Below the pieces are notes generated by a model. The model made no database searches, was not told where the DNA came from, and saw nothing but the letters and a program-made list of their open reading frames with translations. DNA of 64,000 nt from Actinomadura rayongensis (GTDB lineage: Bacteria; Actinomycetota; Actinomycetes; Streptosporangiales; Streptosporangiaceae). Shown one piece after another: positions 16,740-27,611 of the stretch (its first letter is position 1; each line of letters opens with the position of its first letter). The position numbers were made by a program, and so were the translations under genes. Where the stretch lies: contig NZ_WUTW01000002.1 of NCBI RefSeq assembly GCF_009831215.1, positions 372,001-436,000 of the forward strand, given 5' to 3'.

Positions 16740-17783
16740 TCAGTCGGTCTGTGTCACCTTGTTGAGCCCGCGCGGCACGTCCGGGTCGACGCCGAGCCGC
16801 CGGGCCAGGCGCTCGACCAGGAGCTGGCCGGGGACGATCAGCCCGAGCGGCGCGACCCACTCGGGCAGGTCCGGCCCGGGCAGCGCCGCGTCGCTCGCGG
16901 CGGCCAGCCCCATACCGCCGCCGACCGCGAACGCGCGGGCGCGGGCGCCCCTGACGCGGTCGGCGAGCGCGATCGTACCGGCCAGCGTGGGGCCGTCCCC
17001 GGCGGCGACGAGCAGGGCGGGCGTGCGGTCGTCCACGACGGCGATCGGCCCGTGCAGCAGGTCGGCGTAGGACAGGCCCATCGCGTGCAGATAGCACGCC
17101 TCCTTGATCTTGAGGGCGAGTTCCAGGGCGGTGCCGAACGCCAGGCCGCGCCCGGAGACGACGACGCCCTGGACGCCCGCCAGGCCCTCGACGATCTCCG
17201 GCAGCGCCGCCGACTCCTCGGCGCGCGCGATGACGGCGGCGATCTCGTCCGGGACGCGGCGCAGGTCGTCGCGCGGGACGTCCGCGCCGAGGCCGAGCGC
17301 CAGGACGGCCAGCGCCGCAAGCTGGGTCGTGTACGTCTTGGTCGCCGGGACCGCCCGCTCGTCGCCCGCCTCGGTCACCAGCGCGACCTGCGCGGACTCG
17401 GCCAGCGGCGACCCGGCGCCGTTGGTGACCGCGACGGTCGCGGCGCCGCAGTCCGCCGCCCAGTCCAGCGTCTGGACGATCTCCTCGGTCTTGCCGGACT
17501 GGCTGATCGCGACGGCCAACACGCCCGACAGGTCCAGCTTGGTCCGGTAGGCGGTGGCGACGGACGGGGCGGCGAGCGTGCCGAGCCGTCCGGCCCGCGT
17601 CTCGGCCAGGTACCGGCCGTAGACGGCGGCGTTGTCGGAGGACCCGCGCGCGATGAACAGCACTTGGCGCGTTCCACGGGCGAGCGCCGCGAGGTCGGGG
17701 ACGCGCGGCAGCAGCGCGTCCAGCGTGCGGCGCAGCGCGGCGGGCTGCTCGCCGATCTCGGCGCGCATCCGGCTGGTCGTCAT
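16740..17783 (-). CDS. SIS-domain glucosamine-6-phosphate deaminase (NagB-II/GlmS-like)
   Basis: A 347-residue protein with two SIS domains, as in the isomerase half of GlmS. Motifs are MRAEIGEQPAALRRTLD, FIARGSSDNAAVYGRYL, VAISQSGKTEEIVQTLDWA, VPATKTYTTQLAALA, and in the second domain SGRGLAFGTALELALKIKEA and LLHGPIAVV. Lacking the glutaminase domain, such proteins act as deaminases converting GlcN-6-P to fructose-6-P. That fits its place directly after nagA, whose stop overlaps its ATG by four bases. It would be the last step of the local amino-sugar route. An AgaS-type role on another sugar phosphate is possible. Confidence 0.85.
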   Translation of the reverse strand: MTTSRMRAEIGEQPAALRRTLDALLPRVPDLAALARGTRQVLFIARGSSDNAAVYGRYLAETRAGRLGTLAAPSVATAYRTKLDLSGVLAVAISQSGKTEEIVQTLDWAADCGAATVAVTNGAGSPLAESAQVALVTEAGDERAVPATKTYTTQLAALAVLALGLGADVPRDDLRRVPDEIAAVIARAEESAALPEIVEGLAGVQGVVVSGRGLAFGTALELALKIKEACYLHAMGLSYADLLHGPIAVVDDRTPALLVAAGDGPTLAGTIALADRVRGARARAFAVGGGMGLAAASDAALPGPDLPEWVAPLGLIVPGQLLVERLARRLGVDPDVPRGLNKVTQTD

Positions 17784-18940
17784 GATCCTCCTTCGCGGGG
17801 CTCCTGCCCGCCGATCCAGGTCCTACGCGCCCGGTGGTCCGGGCCGAGCCAGGTCAGATCGGCGCGCGCGCCGGGGGCGATGCGGCCGAGGTCGCGGCGG
17901 CCGATCAGGTCGGCGGGGACGCGGGACGCGGCGTCCACGGCGGCCACCGGGTCGATCCCGAGCGCGATCGCGTTCCCGACGGCCTCGTCCAGGCGCAGCG
18001 CGGACCCGGCGATCGTGCCGTCGGCGCGGCGCGGCGGACCCTGCGCGGGCAGCTCGATCGGCTCGCCGCCGAGGTCGTAGCGGCCGGGCGGCATCCCGGC
18101 GGCGGACGCGGCGTCGGTGACGAGCACGATCCGGCCGGGCGCCGCCGCGAACGCCAGCCGCGCCATGACGGGCGCGACGTGGACGAGGTCGAGGATCAGG
18201 CCGGGGGCGAGCCGCGCGTCGGTCAGCGCCTGCGCGGCGACGCCCGGCGCGCGGTGGTCCAGGCCGCTCTGCGCGTTGAACAGGTGCGTGACCATGCGCG
18301 CGCCCGCGTCGGCGGCGGCCTCGGCCTGCGCGGCGGTGGCGTCGCTGTGCCCGACGCTGACGAGCACACCGGCCTCGGTGAGCGTGCGTACGGCGTCCAG
18401 CGCGCCGGCCCGTTCGGGGGCGAGCGTCACCAGGCGGACGAGTCCGGTCTCCAGCAGCGCGGCTATCGCGTCCGGTGTCGGGTCGGTGAGGTGGGCCGCG
18501 TTATGGGCGCCCTTGCGGCGCGGGGACAGGAACGGGCCTTCCAGGTGGACGCCCAGTACCCGCGCGGTCGTTTCCGGGAGGTTCGGTAGCAGGTCCTGTG
18601 TCCGGCGGAGCGCGGCGGCCTGTTCGGCGACGGGCGCCGTGATGAACGTCGGCAGGAACGCGGTCACGCCGGTTCCGGGCAGGCGCGTGACGACCTCGTG
18701 CCAGGCCCGCTCGTCGGCGTCGGCGAAGTCGTGGCCGTAGAAGCCGTTGACCTGGAGGTCCACGAGGCCGGGGGCGAGCAGGCCGCCGTCCAGCGACACG
18801 TCCGCCCCGGCCGGGCGTCCTTCGCCGACCTCGGTGATCACGCCGTCCGCCGCCCGGACGAATCCCGGGGCGAGCAGCCGGGTACGACCACCGTCGGGGG
18901 AAGCGATCATGCCGTCGGCCGTGATCAGCAGTGCTGCCAT
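17780..18940 (-). CDS. nagA: N-acetylglucosamine-6-phosphate deacetylase
   Basis: A 386-residue amidohydrolase that removes acetate from GlcNAc-6-P to give GlcN-6-P. LLAPGLVDLQVNGFYGHDFAD replaces the usual HxH with a Q-N variant typical of NagA. The metal-binding Glu is in GVHLEGPFLSPRRKGAHN. Further blocks are VSVGHSDATAAQ, THLFNAQSG, LVTDAASAAGMPPG with the catalytic Asp, and a C-terminal GAIADL-like GARADLTWL. It is the first gene of the leftward operon nagA-deaminase-EIIB-EIIA-HPr-EI, with GGAGAG before its ATG. A strong DasR-type palindrome lies 50 bases upstream. Confidence 0.94.
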   Translation of the reverse strand: MAALLITADGMIASPDGGRTRLLAPGFVRAADGVITEVGEGRPAGADVSLDGGLLAPGLVDLQVNGFYGHDFADADERAWHEVVTRLPGTGVTAFLPTFITAPVAEQAAALRRTQDLLPNLPETTARVLGVHLEGPFLSPRRKGAHNAAHLTDPTPDAIAALLETGLVRLVTLAPERAGALDAVRTLTEAGVLVSVGHSDATAAQAEAAADAGARMVTHLFNAQSGLDHRAPGVAAQALTDARLAPGLILDLVHVAPVMARLAFAAAPGRIVLVTDAASAAGMPPGRYDLGGEPIELPAQGPPRRADGTIAGSALRLDEAVGNAIALGIDPVAAVDAASRVPADLIGRRDLGRIAPGARADLTWLGPDHRARRTWIGGQEPREGGS

Positions 18941-18991
18941 GCGTGTGCGCTCTCCATGCCGCCGAGTCCGCGAGCCGGTTCAGTCTCCGGA

Positions 18992-19034
18992 ACTGGTCTA
19001 GTCCGGACTAGACCAGTAGAACCCTACTAGACCA
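18992..19034. promoter_or_regulatory. DasR-type (dre) operator cluster between nagA and EIIC
   Basis: Positions 18992-19017 form a perfect 26-base palindrome whose halves each read ACTGGTCTAGTCC. A third half-site (TACTAGACCAGG, the complement carrying TGGTCTAG) follows at 19023-19034. The known dre consensus of Streptomyces DasR is close to ACTGGTCTAGACCACT, so all three half-sites match its core. The cluster lies in the 138-base gap between divergent nagA and EIIC and should repress both directions until GlcN-6-P accumulates. The dasR gene itself is at 20397. Confidence 0.85.
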
Positions 19035-19078
19035 GGCATGGGACCACCAGGGACCGGACGACCGGGTGAGGAGGATCC

Positions 19079-20332
19079 GTGGAGCGCTCCATCGGGACGG
19101 CGGCCCTGGCCGTCCTGCAGCGCGTCGGACGCAGCCTCATGCTCCCGATCGCCGTGCTGCCCGCCGCCGGGCTGCTGCTGCGGCTCGGCCAGGACGACCT
19201 GCTCGGCGCGTCCGGGCTCGGCCTCGTCCGCGTCGCCGAGGTCTTCCGCGCGGCGGGCGGCGCGCTGTTCGACGCGCTGCCGCTGCTGTTCGCCGTCGGC
19301 GTCGCGATCGGGCTCGCGCGCCGGGCGGACGGCTCCACCGCGCTCGCCGCCGTCGTGTCCTACCTGGTGTTCGACCGGGTGTCCAAGACGATGTTCGCCC
19401 ACTCCCGGTCGCTGCGGCACGACGTGGTGCTCAGCGTCCGCGACGAGACCGGCCATCTGCACGACGTCGTCGGCTACGGGCTCCCCAACCCCACCCAGGT
19501 GCTCGGCGGGCTGGTCATCGGCGTGGTCGTCGCGCTGCTGTACGACCGGTTCCGGGACGTCCGGCTGCCGTCCTGGCTCGCGTTCTTCTCCGGCCGGCGG
19601 CTCGTCCCGATCCTCGGCGCGGTCGCCGGGCTCGTCCTCGGCGTGGCGCTCGGGCTCGGCTGGCCCGTCCTCGGCGGCTGGATCGACCGGTTCGGCGACG
19701 GGATCACCGGGCTCGGCGCGCTCGGCGCGGGCGTCTACGGCGTGGCGAACCGGCTGCTGCTGCCGCTCGGGCTGCACCACATCCTGAACTCGCTGATCTG
19801 GTTCGTCTTCGGGACGTACAACGGCCCGGACGGCGTCGTCCACGGCGAGATCCCGCGCTACTTCGCCGGGGACCCGCAGGCCGGACGGCTCCTCGCCGGG
19901 TTCTTCCCCGTCCTGATGTTCGGACTGCCCGGCGCGGCGCTGGCGATCTGGCGCGCCGCGCCCCCCGAGACGCGGCGCGGCGTGGGCGGGCTCATGCTGT
20001 CGGCCGCGCTCACCGCGTTCCTCACCGGGATCACCGAGCCGATCGAGTTCTCGTTCATGTTCGTCGCGCCCGTGCTCTACGCCGTCCACGTCCTGCTCGC
20101 CGGCGTCGCGCTGGCGCTGCTCGCGGCCGTCCACGCCCAGCTCGGGTTCAGCTTCTCCGCCGGGCTCATCGACCTGCTGCTCAACGCGACGAAGGACAAC
20201 ACGCGGCACCTGACGCTCATCGTCGGGCTCGGGCTCGTGTACTTCGTCCTGTACTACGTGGTCTTCTCCCTGCTCATCCGCCGGCTGAACCTTCCCACGC
20301 CCGGCCGTCTGACCAGCGAGTTCCTCGACTGA
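19079..20332 (+). CDS. PTS EIIC permease, GlcNAc type (first copy)
   Basis: A 417-residue membrane permease of the glucose/GlcNAc EIIC family, about ten membrane segments, without fused EIIB or EIIA. It begins LQRVGRSLMLPIAVLPAAGL and has LPLLFAVGVAIGLARRADGS. The sugar-site region is LGLHHILNSLIWF, followed by the conserved GITEPIEFSFMFV loop, and it ends FSAGLIDLLLNATKDN. GTG 19079 follows a GGAGGA site. It is divergent from nagA across the DasR operator. It needs EIIB and EIIA encoded in the leftward operon. Confidence 0.92.
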   Translation: MERSIGTAALAVLQRVGRSLMLPIAVLPAAGLLLRLGQDDLLGASGLGLVRVAEVFRAAGGALFDALPLLFAVGVAIGLARRADGSTALAAVVSYLVFDRVSKTMFAHSRSLRHDVVLSVRDETGHLHDVVGYGLPNPTQVLGGLVIGVVVALLYDRFRDVRLPSWLAFFSGRRLVPILGAVAGLVLGVALGLGWPVLGGWIDRFGDGITGLGALGAGVYGVANRLLLPLGLHHILNSLIWFVFGTYNGPDGVVHGEIPRYFAGDPQAGRLLAGFFPVLMFGLPGAALAIWRAAPPETRRGVGGLMLSAALTAFLTGITEPIEFSFMFVAPVLYAVHVLLAGVALALLAAVHAQLGFSFSAGLIDLLLNATKDNTRHLTLIVGLGLVYFVLYYVVFSLLIRRLNLPTPGRLTSEFLD

Positions 20333-20396
20333 ACGGCCGCCGGGCTTGCGGCGCGGCGGGCGGGGTTGTTGTGTTGCCTCCCGGGAGGACCCGCCT

Positions 20397-21122
20397 GTGA
20401 GCATTGATCCCCATAGTCCGCTGCCCAAGTACTTCCAGCTCCGCGCGCTGCTGCTCAACCTCATCGACGGCGCCGACCTGCCGCTGGACGCGCCGATCCC
20501 GTCCGAGCGGGAGCTGTGCGCGCGCTACCGGGTGTCGCGGATGACCGTCCGGCAGGCGATCGAGCTGCTCGTCGGCGAGGGACGGCTGAACCGCGTCCCG
20601 GGCAAGGGGACGTTCGTCGCGCGGCCCAAGCTGGAGATGCCGCTGCGGCTCGTCTCGTTCACCGAGGACATGCTCGCGCGCGGGATGCGGCCCGGCGGGC
20701 GGGACCTCGACCGGCGCACCGTCCCGGCCGACGCCCGGCTCGCGCGCCTCTTCGACATCCCCGCGGGGACGCCCGTCCACGTCGTCGAGCGGCTGCGCAC
20801 CGCCGACGGCGAGCCGATGGCCGTGGAGCGGTCCCACATCCTCGCCGCGCTCGCCCCCGACCTCCTGGACCGGCGGCTCGCCGACCGCTCGCTGCACGGC
20901 GTCCTGGAGGCCGTGTACGGGCTCGTGTTCGACGCGGGCGACCAGACGATCGACGCCGGGCTCGCCGAGGCGGACGAGGCCCGGCACCTGGAGATCCCGC
21001 GCGGCGGGGCCGTCCTGCGGCTCCAGCGGCGCTCCTACACCGGCGGCGTCTGCGCCGAGCTGGGCGTCTCCAGTTACCGCGCCGACCGCTACCAGATCCG
21101 CACCACCCTCGGCCTCCCCTGA
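20397..21122 (+). CDS. dasR: GntR/HutC-family regulator DasR
   Basis: A 241-residue regulator. The N-terminal winged helix (about 5-75) has PLPKYFQLRALLL, IPSERELCARYRVSRMTVRQ and GKGTFVARPKLEM. The C-terminal UTRA effector domain (about 85-240) includes LFDIPAGTPVHVVERLR and the closing AELGVSSYRADRYQIRT. This matches DasR, the GlcNAc-utilisation repressor released by GlcN-6-P and GlcNAc-6-P. GTG 20397 is preceded by GGGAGGA. Lying between two EIIC genes and near its own dre-type operator, it is very probably the local regulator. It may also control distant chitin genes. Confidence 0.9.
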   Translation: MSIDPHSPLPKYFQLRALLLNLIDGADLPLDAPIPSERELCARYRVSRMTVRQAIELLVGEGRLNRVPGKGTFVARPKLEMPLRLVSFTEDMLARGMRPGGRDLDRRTVPADARLARLFDIPAGTPVHVVERLRTADGEPMAVERSHILAALAPDLLDRRLADRSLHGVLEAVYGLVFDAGDQTIDAGLAEADEARHLEIPRGGAVLRLQRRSYTGGVCAELGVSSYRADRYQIRTTLGLP

Positions 21123-21149
21123 GCCGGCCCGCTGAGAGGACACCCCCCG

Positions 21150-22415
21150 ATGACGTCCGCGACCGCGGCGGGCCCCGGCCCGGCCGCCCTCGCCGTGCTG
21201 CAGCGCATCGGCCGCAGCCTGATGCTGCCGATCGCCGTCCTGCCCGCCGCCGCGATCCTGCTGCGCCTCGGCCAGGACGACCTGCTCGGCGCGCGCGGCC
21301 TCGGCTGGGACCGCGTCGCCGAGATCGTCGGCGGCGCCGGGGAGGCGCTGTTCGGGGCTTTGCCGCTGCTGTTCGCGGTCGGCGTGGCGATCGGCTTCGC
21401 GCGCAAGGCGGACGGGTCCACGGCGCTCGCGGCGGTCGTCGGCTACCTGGTCTTCGACCGCGTCTCCAAGATCATGTTCTCGCACCGGGCCTCGCTGCGC
21501 GGCACGGTCGTCGTCCAGCAGGCCGACGCCGACGGGAGCCTGCACTCCGTCGTGGACTGGGGCGCGAAGAACCCCACGGACGTCCTCGGCGGCATCCTCA
21601 TCGGCGTCCTCGCCGCCGTGCTCTACCAGCGCTACCACCGCGTCGCGCCGCCGGCGTGGCTGGCGTTCTTCGGCGGACGGCGGTTCGTCCCGATCGTCAC
21701 CGCGCTCGGCGCGCTGGTGCTCGGCGTGCTCCTCGGCCTCGCCTGGCCCGTCCTCGGCGGCTGGCTGACGGCGTTCGGCGACTGGATCACCGGCGCCGGG
21801 GCGCTCGGCGCGGGCGTCTACGGCGTCGTCAACCGGCTGCTGCTGCCGTTCGGGCTGCACCACATCCCGAACTCGCTGATCTGGTTCGTGTTCGGCACGT
21901 ACAACGGCCCGGACGGCGTCGTCCACGGCGAGATCAACCGGTACCTCGCGGGCGACCCGCACGCGGGCGGGTTCACGGCCGGGTTCTTCCCCGTCCTGAT
22001 GTTCGGGCTGCCCGGCGCGGCGCTCGCGATCTGGCGGACGGCCGCGCCCGAACGGCGGCGCGCGGTCGGCGGGCTCATGATCTCGGCGGCGCTCACGGCG
22101 TTCGTCACCGGCGTCACCGAGCCGATCGAGTTCGCGTTCATGTTCGTCGCGCCCGTCCTGTACGCCGTCCACGTCGTGCTGACGGGCGTGTCGCTGGCGC
22201 TGCTGGACGCCGCCGGGGCACGGCTCGGGTTCGGGTTCTCGGCCGGGTGCATCGACCTCGTGCTCAACGCGTCCAAGGACAACACCCGCGGGCTGCCACT
22301 GATCATCGGGCTCGGGATCGTCTACTTCGTCCTGTATTACGTGATCTTCAGCTACCTGATCCGGCGGTTCGACTTCGCGACGCCCGGCCGCGAGAAGGAC
22401 GAACCCGTGGCCTGA
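21150..22415 (+). CDS. PTS EIIC permease, GlcNAc type (second copy)
   Basis: A 421-residue EIIC permease closely similar along its length to the copy at 19079: LQRIGRSLMLPIAVLPAAAI, FAVGVAIGFARKADGST, LGLHHIPNSLIWF-type sugar-site loop (here FGLHHIPNSL), GVTEPIEFAFMFV and a LVLNASKDNTRG end. It lies 27 bases after dasR, with GAGAGGA before its ATG, so the three genes EIIC-dasR-EIIC are probably one transcript. It likely arose by tandem duplication. The two copies may differ in affinity or substrate (for example GlcNAc against another N-acetyl sugar). Both depend on the single EIIB. Confidence 0.92.
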   Translation: MTSATAAGPGPAALAVLQRIGRSLMLPIAVLPAAAILLRLGQDDLLGARGLGWDRVAEIVGGAGEALFGALPLLFAVGVAIGFARKADGSTALAAVVGYLVFDRVSKIMFSHRASLRGTVVVQQADADGSLHSVVDWGAKNPTDVLGGILIGVLAAVLYQRYHRVAPPAWLAFFGGRRFVPIVTALGALVLGVLLGLAWPVLGGWLTAFGDWITGAGALGAGVYGVVNRLLLPFGLHHIPNSLIWFVFGTYNGPDGVVHGEINRYLAGDPHAGGFTAGFFPVLMFGLPGAALAIWRTAAPERRRAVGGLMISAALTAFVTGVTEPIEFAFMFVAPVLYAVHVVLTGVSLALLDAAGARLGFGFSAGCIDLVLNASKDNTRGLPLIIGLGIVYFVLYYVIFSYLIRRFDFATPGREKDEPVA

Positions 22416-22462
22416 TCCGGCCAGAACGTATTTACGGCATGGGCTCTGACCTCTTGAAAGGT

Positions 22463-22483
22463 GGCGCCGGAACGTCCGGCGCC
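22463..22483 (+). terminator. Hairpin after the EIIC-dasR-EIIC unit
   Basis: A perfect nine-base stem GGCGCCGGA/TCCGGCGCC with an ACG loop, 48 bases after the second EIIC stop and 22 bases before the next start. Without a U-tract it could be a terminator or a leader structure of the Rv3235-type gene. Confidence 0.5.
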
Positions 22484-22504
22484 CTCGTCTTCCGGAGGCT
22501 CCCC

Positions 22505-22921
22505 ATGACCGCGCACGCTTCGTCCGAACGGCTCCGGATCGTCCCGACCCGGCCGCCGCTGCGCCTCCTGGACGCCCGCACCGCGCCGTCGCCCGAACCC
22601 GCCGCGCGCGCCCTCATCGCGCTCGTCGCCGCCGTCCTCGCCGGGGCGTGCCCGCCGGCGCGGCTCGCGCGCGGCATGCTCCCCGAGATCCGCGCCCGGC
22701 TCGCCGCCCACGTCCCGCCGCCCGGACGGGCCGCGCCGCCGCAGGTGCTCACGTCCTGGGTGCAGCGGCCCTCCCCGCAGGCCGCCGAAGCGGGCGCAGT
22801 CCTGCGCCTCGGGACGGACGTCCGCGCGCTCGCCCTGCGCCTGGAGTTCCTGCACGAGCGGTGGCGCTGCGTCCAGCTGGAGACGACCGTCCCCGCGCGC
22901 CGCCTCGCCCGCGCCGCCTGA
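22505..22921 (+). CDS. Rv3235 family protein
   Basis: A 138-residue cytosolic protein of the actinobacterial Rv3235 family, function unknown. A disordered Pro/Arg-rich start (to about residue 35) is followed by an alpha/beta part with ALIALVAAVLAGACPPARL, VLTSWVQRPSP, and the conserved end VRALALRLEFLHERWRCVQL. In mycobacteria and streptomycetes it also lies beside secA, here convergent across a strong hairpin. An EAGGCT-type ribosome site (GGAGGCT) precedes ATG 22505. Confidence 0.8.
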   Translation: MTAHASSERLRIVPTRPPLRLLDARTAPSPEPAARALIALVAAVLAGACPPARLARGMLPEIRARLAAHVPPPGRAAPPQVLTSWVQRPSPQAAEAGAVLRLGTDVRALALRLEFLHERWRCVQLETTVPARRLARAA

Positions 22922-22926
22922 GAACG

Positions 22927-22964
22927 CCGACGGCCTCCCGGGGGCGTCCCCGGGAGGCCGTCGG
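22927..22964. terminator. Bidirectional terminator between Rv3235-type gene and secA
   Basis: A perfect 17-base stem (arms 22927-22943 and 22948-22964) with a four-base GCGT loop in the 49-base gap between two converging genes. It is the strongest hairpin in the window and should stop transcripts from both sides. Confidence 0.85.
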
Positions 22965-22970
22965 TCCGGC

Positions 22971-25817
<2,847 letters not shown>

Positions 25818-25904
25818 TCTAGGAGGCTCCTTGCAGATCGTGGGTCACCGCCTGAGGGCGGCGCGCACACCACACGTACGATTGCCATCGTAGGCGAGAC
25901 CCAG

Positions 25905-25920
25905 AATGGTCTAGGTCACC
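25905..25920. promoter_or_regulatory. Weak DasR-like site in the secA upstream region
   Basis: AATGGTCTAGGTCACC keeps the exact TGGTCTAG core of the dre consensus and matches about 12 of 16 positions. It lies about 90 bases upstream of the secA start and about 85 bases before the divergent small membrane protein gene. It is weaker than the nagA site and may be chance. Confidence 0.3.
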
Positions 25921-26003
25921 CTGCGACGCAATCCACCCCGGGCGCCGTTTGACCCCGGCGGTGTGCGGTTAGCTGTATTGAGGCACCTGATGAGGGGGGC
26001 ACC

Positions 26004-26342
26004 ATGTCCGAAGATTCTCCCGGCTCGCACGCCGGCCGGGCCAGTTCCTGGGTCGCGGTCACGATCATCTTCGCGGGCTTCGTCACCGGGGGAGTCTCCC
26101 TGTGCAAAGGCCCGTTCTGGGTCGGCTTCTACGTCGGGCTCGGCATCGTGGCCGTCGGCATCGCCGCCGCCGGGCTCGTCCACGTCTTCTCCGACGTCGT
26201 GGTCGACAAGCCGCGCGTGATCCCCGAGATCGTCGACTACTCGGTCTTCGGCTCCCGCAGCGCCAAGCGGCGCGGCGGCGAGGCCGGCGAGACGATCGCG
26301 ACGCCGACGCGCACCGACACCCAGAAGCAGCCGCACGGCTGA
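26004..26342 (+). CDS. Small membrane protein, HGxxPAAW-like
   Basis: A 112-residue protein with two membrane segments (about 15-37 and 42-66) joined by a short loop: SWVAVTIIFAGFVTGGVSL and FWVGFYVGLGIVAVGIAAAG. This resembles the actinobacterial HGxxPAAW family, although the leading motif is degenerate here (SHAGRASSW). A charged cytosolic tail of about 45 residues follows. Function unknown. It is divergent from secA and ends at a strong hairpin. Confidence 0.65.
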   Translation: MSEDSPGSHAGRASSWVAVTIIFAGFVTGGVSLCKGPFWVGFYVGLGIVAVGIAAAGLVHVFSDVVVDKPRVIPEIVDYSVFGSRSAKRRGGEAGETIATPTRTDTQKQPHG

Positions 26343-26375
26343 GCCGTCCTCTTCAGGACCGCGCACACCCTTCCA

Positions 26376-26407
26376 ACGGGCGGGGACCCTCCGGGGTTCC
26401 CGCCCGT
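26376..26407. terminator. Convergent terminator
   Basis: A 14-base stem with one G-U pair and a four-base TCCG loop (arms 26376-26389 and 26394-26407) between the ends of the small membrane protein gene and the AlkZ-like gene. It can serve both directions. Confidence 0.8.
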
Positions 26408-26420
26408 GGGCTGCCCGCCG

Positions 26421-27575
26421 TCAGTCGGCGATGCGTTCGATGCGGACGTCGTCGCAGCCCACCCAGTCCGCCGCTTCCCTGAGCGCCCGGTTCAGGGCGT
26501 CCCGCGACTCCTCGATCCGCGCTGGGGTCGCCGCGTGCGGCTCGAACGAGACCTGGCGCGCCACCAGCGTCCGGCCCTCGCGCGCCGGGTCGACGCGGCC
26601 GATCAGCCGTCCGCCCGCCAGCAGCGGCATCACGAAGTAGCCGTGGACGCGGTCGGCCTTCTTGACGTACGCCTCCAGCCGGTGGTCGAACCCGAACATG
26701 CGCGACGCGCGGGCGCGGTCCCACACGAGGGAGTCGAACGGGGACAGCAGCGTGGTGGCGTGCCGTCCGCGCGGCGGGAACGCCAGGGCGTCCGGGTCGG
26801 CCCAGGCGGGCGCCTGCCAGCCCGCGACGCGCACCGGGACGAGCCCGGTCGCCTCGATCACCCGCGTCACCTGCTCGCCCCGGACGCGGTAGTAGTCGGC
26901 GAGGTCCGCGCGGGTCGCGACGCCGAGCGCCCGGCCCGCGTGCCGGACGAGCCGGGTCAGGCACGCGTCGTCGTCGGGGTCGACGGCCAGCAGCTCGGCG
27001 GGGATCGCGCGTTCGGCCAGGTCGTAGACGCGCCGCCAGCCGCGCCGCTCCACGCAGACGGCCTCGCCGGTGTCCAGCAGCCACTCGATCGCGATCTTGT
27101 GGTCGCTCCACTGCCACCAGTCGGCGCCCGCCTTCGCGCCGCCCAGTTCGCGCGTGGTCAGCGGGCCCTCGGCGGCGAGCCGGACGCGGACCTCGTCCAG
27201 CACGGCCTTGTCGACCCGGTGCCAGCGCTGGCCCCGCGCCCGGTAGGCGCGGCGGCGGAACGCGAAGTACGGCCAGTCGGCGACCGGGAGGATCGACGCG
27301 GCGTGCGCCCAGTACTCGAACGTCCGGCCGCCGCCCCAGTAGGCGTCCTCCACGGCGTCGCGCCCGACGGCGCCGAGCCGCGCGTAGGGCACCAGTTCGT
27401 GCGAGCGCGCCAGCACCGAGATCGTGTCGAGCTGGACGGCGCCGAGCCGGTTCAGCACGGCGGGGACGCCGCCGCGCCGCCCGTCCGCGCCGAGCAGGCC
27501 CTGCGCGCGCAACTGCAGCCGACGCGCCTCGGACGCGGTCAGCTCGGTCTCGGGTTCAGGCAGGGGAACGGCCAC
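26421..27575 (-). CDS. AlkZ/YcaQ-like DNA glycosylase (HTH_42 family)
   Basis: A 384-residue protein of the winged-helix YcaQ/AlkZ family, which excises bulky or crosslinked bases from DNA. It starts LTASEARRLQLRAQGLLG. The catalytic QxD motif is in LGAVQLDTISVLARSHEL, and the next block is FEYWAHAASILPVADWPYF. C-terminal blocks are TTLLSPFDSLVWDRAR, MFGFDHRLEAYVKKADRVHG and YFVMPLLAGGRLIGRVD. Streptomyces AlkZ acts on azinomycin crosslinks; AlkX-type members act on nitrogen-mustard lesions. No biosynthetic cluster adjoins it, so a general repair role is more likely. Confidence 0.87.
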   Translation of the reverse strand: MAVPLPEPETELTASEARRLQLRAQGLLGADGRRGGVPAVLNRLGAVQLDTISVLARSHELVPYARLGAVGRDAVEDAYWGGGRTFEYWAHAASILPVADWPYFAFRRRAYRARGQRWHRVDKAVLDEVRVRLAAEGPLTTRELGGAKAGADWWQWSDHKIAIEWLLDTGEAVCVERRGWRRVYDLAERAIPAELLAVDPDDDACLTRLVRHAGRALGVATRADLADYYRVRGEQVTRVIEATGLVPVRVAGWQAPAWADPDALAFPPRGRHATTLLSPFDSLVWDRARASRMFGFDHRLEAYVKKADRVHGYFVMPLLAGGRLIGRVDPAREGRTLVARQVSFEPHAATPARIEESRDALNRALREAADWVGCDDVRIERIAD

Positions 27576-27611
27576 GGCGCGATGCTACGTCGCGCCACCG
27601 ACATTCCCGGG

